Assembly: GCA_903859225.1 (NCBI GenBank)
Contig: CAIOLV010000079.1
Location: 1-10,640 of the forward strand
Origin: an uncultured bacterium
GTDB lineage: Bacteria; Bipolaricaulota; Bipolaricaulia; UBA7950; UBA9294
Reading direction: 5' to 3'
Length of the DNA: 10,640 nucleotides
Part shown: piece after piece, positions 5,974 through 10,640 of the stretch
Numbering within the stretch: the stretch's first letter is position 1
Layout of the letters: every line of letters starts with the position of its first letter
The notes under the pieces: model-generated
Databases searched by the model: none
Seen by the model: only the letters and a program-made list of their open reading frames with translations
Told to the model about the DNA's origin: nothing
Made by a program: the position numbers and the translations under genes

Positions 5974-6546
5974 ATGCTTTCCGTCGTGAGCGTGCGAACT
6001 CCATCGTTTGAAGTTGGCCAGCGGATCAGCGTCGTCGGGACCTGCGGCTCGGGAAAGACCACCGTGGCGCGGGCCCTGGCTGAGCAACTCGGCGCGACGC
6101 ACGTTGAACTGGACGCGCTCTCCTGGGGGCCAAACTGGACCCAAAGGCCCGACGACGAGTTCCGAGCGGCCGTCGCCGTGGCCGCGGCCCGCGAGCGATG
6201 GGTCATCGATGGGAACTACGGCAAATGCCGCGACCTGATTTGGGCGCGAGCCGACACCGTGATCTGGCTCGACTACTCGTTCCCGCGTGTCTTCTGGCAG
6301 CTCCTTCGAAGGACATTCCGCCGCGCGCTACGACGCGAGGAGTTGTGGCACGGCAATCGCGAGAGCCTGCGAACGTCCTTCTTATCTCGCGACTCGATCC
6401 TTCTCTGGGCGATCAAGACTCACCGGCGGCGCCAGCGCGAGTACCCCGGCCTTTTCGCGCGCACCGATTACCGGCGGCTGCGCATCGTGCGCCTCCGATC
6501 GCCGCGGGAGACCGCCGCGTGGCTCGCCGGCGTTTTTTCTCGCTAG
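5974..6546 (+). CDS. P-loop nucleotide kinase-like protein (FlaR/adenylate-kinase-related)
   Basis: A 190-residue P-loop protein of the adenylate-kinase/shikimate-kinase-like group often annotated as DNA topology modulation protein FlaR or simply AAA family ATPase. Walker A is GTCGSGKTT (22-30), followed by VARALAEQLG. HVELDALSWGPNW (43-55) and WVIDGNYG (76-83) are characteristic of the FlaR-like family, as is TVIWLDYS (95-102), the likely Walker B strand. A highly basic helical stretch at 112-121 sits where a LID would lie, and several Arg cluster at 151-176. These could bind phosphates or nucleic acid. The ATG at 5974 has no clear SD, and nearby in-frame GTG codons (at 5986 and 5992) are alternatives. 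It stands alone between a terminator and the next promoter. The substrate is unknown, and the FlaR name should not be taken as function. Confidence 0.72.
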   Translation: MLSVVSVRTPSFEVGQRISVVGTCGSGKTTVARALAEQLGATHVELDALSWGPNWTQRPDDEFRAAVAVAAARERWVIDGNYGKCRDLIWARADTVIWLDYSFPRVFWQLLRRTFRRALRREELWHGNRESLRTSFLSRDSILLWAIKTHRRRQREYPGLFARTDYRRLRIVRLRSPRETAAWLAGVFSR

Positions 6547-6622
6547 GCACACACTCCGCGCTCTCCGAATCCGCATCCGACCGCCGGCTCTCGGTTCCAC
6601 ACGCTCTCCACTCGCTGGCCCA

Positions 6623-6660
6623 TTGACTCGCCCTCCGCTTTCCCGCTAGGTTGGTACAGT
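6623..6660 (+). promoter_or_regulatory. Candidate promoter of the amino acid ABC operon
   Basis: TTGACT (6623-6628) is followed after 18 bp by TAGGTT (6647-6652). An extended -10 form, TGG-TACAGT (6652-6660), overlaps the end and could be used instead. Both place the transcript start just before the SD of the binding-protein gene, so the leader is very short. Two SD-like runs follow, AAGGAGG (6661-6667) and AGGAGG (6671-6676); the first is the one correctly spaced (9 nt) from the ATG at 6677. Which -10 box is used cannot be told by eye. Confidence 0.45.
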
Positions 6661-6676
6661 AAGGAGGTGCAGGAGG

Positions 6677-7531
6677 ATGAAGAAGTTTCTCCTAGTACTA
6701 GGTCTACTGGCTGTCGTCGGCCTGGCCGCCGTGTCGGCAGCTGCGACGACCTATAAGGTGGCATCGGACACGACGTGGCCTCCGTTTGAGTGGCAGGCGG
6801 GTGGCGGGCAACTCATCGGGTTCGACCTTGACGTGATGCGGCTCATCGCCATTCTCGAGGGCTACGACGTCAACATCATCAGCTACAGCTGGGACATCAT
6901 CTTCATCGACGTCGGCAACGGGCGTGTGGACATCGGCGCGTCCGGGGCCACGATCACGGCGGAGCGCGAGGCGGTAGTGGACTTCTCCGCGCCCTACTGG
7001 ACGTCGAACCAGGCTGTCATCGTGATGGCGGACTCCGACTTGAACATCGCCAGCGCGCTCAGCGCCGGGAAGAAGATCGGCGCCCAAGTCGGGACCACCG
7101 GAGCGAAGTGGGTGCAGGAGCAGCTCATCGACAAGGGCGTGGATGTCGAGCTCGTCGAGTACACGCTCTATCCGCTGGCTGTGCTCGACCTTGTCAACGG
7201 GAACGTGGATGCCGTGGTTCAGGATGAACCCGCGTCTCGCGCCAGCGTTGCCGCGGACGCTCGGCTCTCCATCGTCGGAGTCATCGAAACCGGCGAGCAG
7301 TTCGGGTTTTTCGTCACGAATGGCGATCCGAACGGACTCCTGCCGAAGATCAACGACGGACTCCAGAAGCTGAAGGCGTCGACCGCATGGGCGGATCTCA
7401 TCACCGCCTATATGGGCGGCGCAGAGCTGACGAAGATCGAGGCGGCATGGGTCGCTGCAGCTCCATTCCTGGCGGCGAAAGACGTCACCGGCTTCGCGCA
7501 CGCTCTGGCCGCCGGCGCAACAGCCCCGTAG
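6677..7531 (+). CDS. Polar amino acid ABC transporter, extracellular solute-binding protein (SBP_bac_3 family)
   Basis: A 284-residue binding protein that captures an amino acid outside the inner membrane and delivers it to the permease pair encoded downstream. Residues 1-21 are a Sec signal peptide (MKKFLLVLG..., cleavage near VSA-AA) with no lipobox Cys, so the protein is probably free in a periplasm. Family marks in order are the YKVASDTTWPPFEW opening (26-39), LIGFDLDVM (46-54), SGATITAEREAVVDFSAPYW (89-108) with Arg97 expected to bind the substrate carboxylate, VGTTGAKWV (138-146), and Asp183 in VQDEP, expected to contact the amino group. The last 35 or so residues, after LITAYMGG, form an extra Ala-rich helical tail beyond the usual end of the domain. 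It is followed by a strong hairpin (7553-7588). The exact amino acid transported cannot be assigned. Confidence 0.93.
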   Translation: MKKFLLVLGLLAVVGLAAVSAAATTYKVASDTTWPPFEWQAGGGQLIGFDLDVMRLIAILEGYDVNIISYSWDIIFIDVGNGRVDIGASGATITAEREAVVDFSAPYWTSNQAVIVMADSDLNIASALSAGKKIGAQVGTTGAKWVQEQLIDKGVDVELVEYTLYPLAVLDLVNGNVDAVVQDEPASRASVAADARLSIVGVIETGEQFGFFVTNGDPNGLLPKINDGLQKLKASTAWADLITAYMGGAELTKIEAAWVAAAPFLAAKDVTGFAHALAAGATAP

Positions 7532-7552
7532 AGCACTTCTATCCGGAAGTCT

Positions 7553-7588
7553 GAGGAGGGCACGAGGCGCATGCCTCGTGCCCCTCTC
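7553..7588 (+). promoter_or_regulatory. Strong intercistronic stem-loop after the binding-protein gene
   Basis: GGGCACGAGGC (7558-7568) and GCCTCGTGCCC (7573-7583) pair perfectly over 11 bp around a GCAT tetraloop. Beyond one mismatch the stem continues with 4 more pairs, one of them a G-T wobble (7553-7556 with 7585-7588). No T run follows, so it is not a classic terminator. In binding-protein transporter operons such stems usually protect the upstream message from 3' decay or cause partial termination, giving more binding protein than permease. That role is inferred here. Confidence 0.72.
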
Positions 7589-7597
7589 TGAGGCAAT

Positions 7598-7613
7598 CCC
7601 TCGTAGGGGAGGG
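7598..7613 (+). promoter_or_regulatory. Small hairpin able to mask the permease SD
   Basis: CCCTC (7598-7602) can pair with GAGGG (7609-7613), which is the core of the SD for the TTG start at 7618. The loop is 6 nt. If formed, it would lower translation of the first permease. Confidence 0.35.
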
Positions 7614-7617
7614 TGCG

Positions 7618-8328
7618 TTGACCGCCACGGAGATTCTCTGGCAGAACGTGCGACCGCTTTTCGATGCGCTGCCGGTTACGCTCGAGGTCCTCGGTCTCTT
7701 GCTCGTTGTGGGACTGACGTTGGGTACTGTCCTCGCGTTCGCGCAGGCGTACGGACGACGTCCGCTCCGCGCTCTCTGTGTCGGATATGAGCAGTTGTTC
7801 CGAGGCATTCCTCCCCTCGTCGTCATCCTCCTCTTCTGGAACGGCATCACCCCAGCGCTCGGGGTGCCCGTGCCGGGCATTGTTGTCGCGGCGTTGGCTC
7901 TTGGGATGCGGTCGGCCGCGTACCAATCGCAGATCTTCCGCGGTGCCATCCAGGCGGTCCCGCCCGGGCAGATGATGGCTGCGCGCTCACTTGGAATGAG
8001 CAGAATCCAAGCCATTCGCAGCGTCATCGTTCCTCAAGCGTTCCGCCTGGCGATTCCGCCGTGGGCGAATGAGTACTCGAGTGTGGTCAAGGACACGGCG
8101 TTCATCTGCGTCATCGGCGGGCTGATCGACCTGACGCGTCAGGCGCTGATGAAGTTGGCGCCCCTCTCCATGCGCCGTCCCATCGGAACCCAACTGATCC
8201 TTCCGTACCTCATCATCCTCGGGCTCTTCTACCTGGCGCTCACCTACGGGGGAAACGGGCTCCTCTCGCTGCTCGAGCGCCGGCTGAGCATCCCGGGGTT
8301 CGAAATGAAAGGAAAGGTGGAACGCTGA
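7618..8328 (+). CDS. Polar amino acid ABC transporter permease (HisM/GlnP-like), first subunit
   Basis: A 236-residue inner-membrane subunit. It starts with TTG at 7618, supported by GGGGAGGG (7606-7613) 4 nt upstream and by a normal family N-terminus (LWQNVRPLFDALPVTLEVLG). The early TLEVLGLLLVVGLTLG helix, YEQLFRGIPPLVVILLF (57-73) and MRSAAYQSQIFRGAIQAV (97-114) are typical of the His/Glu/Gln/Arg permease family. The EAA loop that docks on the ATPase is AARSLGMSRIQAIRSVIVPQ (121-140). The segment 170-195 between the last two helices, LTRQALMKLAPLSMRRPIG included, is a periplasmic or cytoplasmic insert of usual size. The stop overlaps the next start (TGATG), so translation is coupled to the ATPase. 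It probably pairs with the second permease at 9110 as a heterodimer. Confidence 0.92.
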   Translation: MTATEILWQNVRPLFDALPVTLEVLGLLLVVGLTLGTVLAFAQAYGRRPLRALCVGYEQLFRGIPPLVVILLFWNGITPALGVPVPGIVVAALALGMRSAAYQSQIFRGAIQAVPPGQMMAARSLGMSRIQAIRSVIVPQAFRLAIPPWANEYSSVVKDTAFICVIGGLIDLTRQALMKLAPLSMRRPIGTQLILPYLIILGLFYLALTYGGNGLLSLLERRLSIPGFEMKGKVER

Positions 8329-9113
8329 TGCCCGCAGAGAGGGAATCCCGCCTCGGCGACGTCATCCTTCGCGTCGAGGACCTACACAAGCGATATGGAA
8401 AGGATGAGGTCCTCAAGGGCGTCACCTTCGAGCTTCGCCGTGGGGAGACGAAGGTCGTCATCGGGCCTTCGGGAACAGGCAAGAGCACGCTCCTCCGTTG
8501 CATCAACCAGCTCTCCGTGCCGGACAAGGGCCGTGTGTGGCTGGAGGATGTCGAGATTACTCACGCCCGAACGAACATCAATCACGTTCGGGCGCAGATT
8601 GGCTTCGTATTCCAGGACTTCAACCTGTTTAATCACCTGAACGCGCTTCAGAACGTCAGTATCGGGCTCCTCAAAGTCAGGAAGATGCCGAAGGAAGCCG
8701 CTCTGGCACGCGCAAGCGAGGAACTGGCACGCGTCGGCCTTGCCGAAAAGGCGTGTTCGTATCCGGCGGAGCTCTCCGGCGGACAGAAGCAACGTGTCTC
8801 CATCGCCCGAGCCCTGGCAATGGATCCGAAGCTCATCCTGTTCGATGAGCCGACCTCGGCGCTCGACCCGGAACTCATCGGCGAGGTGCTGGAGGTCATG
8901 ATCCAGTTGGCTCGTGGCGGCATGACGATGATCGTCGTGTCGCATGAGATGGGATTCGCCCGCGCCGTTGCCGACAGAATCATCTTCATGGAGGGTGGCG
9001 GCATCCTGGAAGAGGGAACGCCGGCTGAGTTGTTCACCTGCCCGCGTTGCGAACGCACGGGGCAGTTCCTGCGCAAGATCACCGAGCTGTATGGGGAGAC
9101 GGACGGGCAATGA
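8328..9113 (+). CDS. Polar amino acid ABC transporter ATP-binding protein (GlnQ/HisP-like)
   Basis: A 261-residue ATPase with every catalytic motif intact: Walker A GPSGTGKST (46-54), Q-loop Gln96 in FVFQDFNLFNHL, signature LSGGQ (149-153), Walker B LILFDE (169-174), D-loop SALD (177-180) and switch His206 in VVSHEMGFA. FQDFNLF and HEMGFAR are diagnostic for the polar amino acid uptake group. It powers import through the two permeases that flank it. One oddity is TCPRCERTGQFL (237-248) near the C-terminus, where relatives usually have a proline- and basic-rich stretch before RT..FL; Cys238 and Cys241 form a CxxC pair. It overlaps both neighbours, with TGATG at its start and ATGA at its end. 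Confidence 0.95.
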   Translation: MPAERESRLGDVILRVEDLHKRYGKDEVLKGVTFELRRGETKVVIGPSGTGKSTLLRCINQLSVPDKGRVWLEDVEITHARTNINHVRAQIGFVFQDFNLFNHLNALQNVSIGLLKVRKMPKEAALARASEELARVGLAEKACSYPAELSGGQKQRVSIARALAMDPKLILFDEPTSALDPELIGEVLEVMIQLARGGMTMIVVSHEMGFARAVADRIIFMEGGGILEEGTPAELFTCPRCERTGQFLRKITELYGETDGQ

Positions 9114-9802
9114 GCTTCTTTGAGTTCACCGGGACGGTGATGCCGCGCTTCCTCGGAGCCGTTGGTGTCACGCTCGAACTAACGGCTGTCGGCATCGGAG
9201 CCGGGCTGGTTCTGGGCCTTCTTCTCGCGCTGATGCGGGTCTACGCAAACCGAGTTCTGAGCGCCATTGCCAACGTCTACATCCAGTTCATGCGTGGCAC
9301 GCCGCTCGTCATCCAGGTGCTCGTTATCTACTTCGGACTCCCGCCGTACTTCAAGGCCATGGGCCTCAAGCCGCTGAGTTCGTTGGCGGCGGGCTGTCTC
9401 GCGATGGCCTTGAACAGCGCTGCCTACCAAGCCGAGTACATTCGTGGCGCGATCCAGGCGATCAGCTCAGGGCAGATGCAGGCAGCTCGTTCGATGGGGA
9501 TGACGAAGACGCAGGCCGTCCGTTACGTCATCCTGCCGCAAGCGCTGCGGATCGTCCTCCCGTCGTGGTCGAACGAACTCATCTATACGCTTCTCTACTC
9601 GTCGACCGTCTACTTCATCGGCCTGGAGGAGCTGTCCTACGCGAGCATGAAGGTGGCCTCGAAGACCGGGCGGGTATTCGAGTCCTACATCATCGCCGGC
9701 GTCATGTACCTGGCCATGGTGATCCTGTTGTCGCGGATCCTTGCCTATGCCGAAACGCGGCTGAGGATTCCTGGCCTCTCGATCGAGGAGCGCGGTCGGT
9801 AG
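9110..9802 (+). CDS. Polar amino acid ABC transporter permease (HisQ/GlnP-like), second subunit
   Basis: The start is taken as ATG at 9110, overlapping the ATPase stop as ATGA; the frame is open upstream but only inside the ATPase gene. This gives 230 residues with about five membrane helices. Family marks are LGAVGVTLELTAVGIG (15-30), YIQFMRGTPLVIQVLVIYFG (57-76), ALNSAAYQAEYIRGAIQAI (100-118) and the EAA loop AARSMGMTKTQAVRYVILPQ (125-144). The usual ETRLRIPG stretch (215-222) closes the protein. Only a weak SD is seen, as expected for a start coupled to the gene before it. Having two different permeases fits a heterodimeric HisQM-type translocator. Confidence 0.93.
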   Translation: MSFFEFTGTVMPRFLGAVGVTLELTAVGIGAGLVLGLLLALMRVYANRVLSAIANVYIQFMRGTPLVIQVLVIYFGLPPYFKAMGLKPLSSLAAGCLAMALNSAAYQAEYIRGAIQAISSGQMQAARSMGMTKTQAVRYVILPQALRIVLPSWSNELIYTLLYSSTVYFIGLEELSYASMKVASKTGRVFESYIIAGVMYLAMVILLSRILAYAETRLRIPGLSIEERGR

Positions 9803-9836
9803 CGGCTGGGTTTTGTCCAGAGACAGGGAGGGCGGA

Positions 9837-10397
9837 ATGGTTGCGTCAAGACCAAGTCGCAGCGACACGATGGCCCTCGTGATCGACGCCGTCCGGCGCC
9901 GCCTCGAACGCGACGAGATCCGCCACGTTGTGGTTGCGACGAGCACGGGCGAGACCGGCGTGCGACTCCTGGATGCGCTCGCCGGCCAAGACATCGAACT
10001 CGTCTGCGTCACTCATCACGCGGGATTCCGTGAGGACGACGCGGTCGACCTTGTGCCGGAACACGAAACGGTCCTGCGGGCGGCTGGCGTCCCGATTCTC
10101 ATCGCTACGCACGCCCTCTCCGGCGTCGGTCGATCGATCTCGGCTCAGTTCGGAGGTGCGACGCCCGTCGAGCTCATCGCACACACACTCCGCCTCTTCG
10201 GCCAGGGAATGAAGGTCTGCGTCGAGATCGCCGTGATGGCAGCCGACGCGGGACTTGTCCCCACGGATCGCGATGTCCTCTGCGTCGGCGGCACGGGGTC
10301 GGGCGCCGACACGGCCGTCGTCCTCCGCCCGGCGCACATGAACCGGTTCTTCGACCTCCGCATCCGCGAGGTCCTCTGCAAGCCTTCAGATGTCTAG
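9837..10397 (+). CDS. Stand-alone pyruvate kinase C-terminal (alpha/beta) domain protein
   Basis: A 186-residue protein from the ATG at 9837, supported by AGGGAGGG (9825-9832) 4 nt upstream. The whole length corresponds to the family of free-standing proteins related to the C-terminal alpha/beta domain of pyruvate kinase. In order it shows IRHVVVATSTGETG (28-41), LVCVTHHAGF (55-64), LIATHALSGVGRS (88-100), THALSG being a family hallmark, TLRLFGQGMKVCVEIAVMAADAGL (117-140) and VLCVGGTGSGADTAVVLRPA (147-166). The catalytic barrel of pyruvate kinase is absent, so it cannot catalyse the normal reaction. In pyruvate kinase this domain binds allosteric effectors, so a ligand-sensing or small enzymatic role is possible but unproven. 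It lies 34 bp after the second permease and is probably co-transcribed with the amino acid importer. Confidence 0.88.
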   Translation: MVASRPSRSDTMALVIDAVRRRLERDEIRHVVVATSTGETGVRLLDALAGQDIELVCVTHHAGFREDDAVDLVPEHETVLRAAGVPILIATHALSGVGRSISAQFGGATPVELIAHTLRLFGQGMKVCVEIAVMAADAGLVPTDRDVLCVGGTGSGADTAVVLRPAHMNRFFDLRIREVLCKPSDV

Positions 10398-10640
10398 TCC
10401 TCCGGCCCAGGGTGTAGCAGCCGTTGTGCGGCGATGCGGAGCAGCACGTTCGCTTCGTGGGGAATCCGCTCCGCGGTCCGCGCAACCGCCATGACGCCGA
10501 TCCATGCCTCGACCTCATGCCACGGCATGCCGGTGATGCGGGTGTACTCGCGGAGGTAGAGCCGAAGGAAGAGACGCCGAGCCAACGCCATGGGAACGCG
10601 CACTCGCCACGGCGTGCCGGGCGGGAACCCGCCGTGGCGA
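10394..10640 (-). CDS. C-terminal part of a probable phosphotransferase (APH-like), cut by window edge
   Basis: The frame is open from the right edge to a TAG at 10396-10394, giving at least 82 residues of the C-terminus; no start lies in the window that needs to be invoked. The visible part is helical and Arg-rich: PPGTPWRVRVPMALARRLFL, then LREYTRITGMPWHEVEAWIG, then VMAVARTAERIPHEANVLL. A helical tail with a VxAVARTAERIPxE-like stretch resembles the C-terminal helices of aminoglycoside phosphotransferase/choline kinase-like enzymes, but the catalytic HxDxxxxN and DxD motifs would lie outside the window. It is convergent with the pyruvate-kinase-like gene, and their stop codons overlap. Confidence 0.5.
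   Translation of the reverse strand, partial: RHGGFPPGTPWRVRVPMALARRLFLRLYLREYTRITGMPWHEVEAWIGVMAVARTAERIPHEANVLLRIAAQRLLHPGPED
10604..10640. repeat. 11-bp perfect inverted repeat at the window edge
   Basis: TCGCCACGGCG (10604-10614) and CGCCGTGGCGA (10630-10640) are exact reverse complements around a 15-bp spacer. An alternative inner stem, GGCGGG/CCCGCC (10620-10625 and 10628-10633), is also possible. It lies inside the open frame of the phosphotransferase-like gene. The arms may continue past the window end. Confidence 0.5.

Noticed and set aside
6704..7501. Minus-strand 265-codon open frame opposite the binding-protein gene
   Set aside because: The plus-strand product is an unmistakable SBP_bac_3 protein; the antisense product is charged, repetitive and without family marks.
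7532..7617. Riboswitch or T-box in the gap between binding-protein and permease genes
   Set aside because: The gap is 86 bp and is accounted for by one long stem and one short stem; no known aptamer core is recognisable.
8382..9110. Minus-strand 242-codon open frame opposite the GlnQ-like ATPase
   Set aside because: The plus strand carries every ABC ATPase motif; the antisense frame shows no SD, promoter or domain.

Overview
The window is GC-rich chromosomal DNA from a bacterium I cannot name. Genes are tightly packed, most have strong Shine-Dalgarno (SD) sequences of the GGAGG type, and sigma70-like TTGACx/TAnnnT promoters can be read on both strands. Two features point to a diderm envelope: a secreted solute-binding protein without a lipobox cysteine, and a separate lipoprotein with a clear lipobox. 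A stand-alone pyruvate-kinase C-terminal-domain protein is, from memory, a type seen in archaea and deep-branching or candidate bacterial phyla. That is only a hint about lineage.

Left part (1-2761, all minus strand). From right to left these are a GNAT acetyltransferase, an AbiEi-family type IV antitoxin-like regulator with no visible toxin partner, a secreted PKD-like domain protein, and the first 19 codons of a small membrane or secreted protein. The AbiEi-like gene has a well-formed promoter overlaid by four symmetrically arranged copies of a TGTTCACG half-site, which suggests tight autoregulation.

Middle (2859-5834, plus strand). A compact operon encodes a YtrA-type GntR repressor, an ABC ATPase, an ABC-2 type permease, a 53-residue two-helix membrane protein and a DUF4097-type lipoprotein with 18-residue solenoid repeats. 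The first four genes overlap one another. The promoter sits so close to the first ATG that the mRNA is probably leaderless, and a 16-bp near-palindrome over the -10 box is the likely operator. By analogy with the Bacillus subtilis ytr operon this may be an envelope-stress or toxic-compound ABC module. Tandem hairpins at 5905-5959 probably end the transcript.

A single P-loop kinase-like gene (5974-6546, FlaR/adenylate-kinase-like) follows.

Right part (6623-10397, plus strand). This is a complete polar amino acid ABC importer in the order binding protein, permease, ATPase, permease, followed 34 bp later by the pyruvate-kinase C-terminal-domain protein. A strong 11-bp perfect stem-loop separates the binding-protein gene from the rest and probably lets the binding protein be made in excess. 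A second small hairpin can mask the SD of the first permease, which starts with TTG. The last gene, on the minus strand and cut by the window edge, is the C-terminal end of a probable phosphotransferase. Its stop codon overlaps the stop of the pyruvate-kinase-like gene in a shared CTAG.

I saw no rRNA, tRNA, CRISPR array, insertion sequence or phage gene. There is no gap longer than 300 bases without a gene. The longest gap is 824-1019, and it holds the promoter and leader of the PKD gene.
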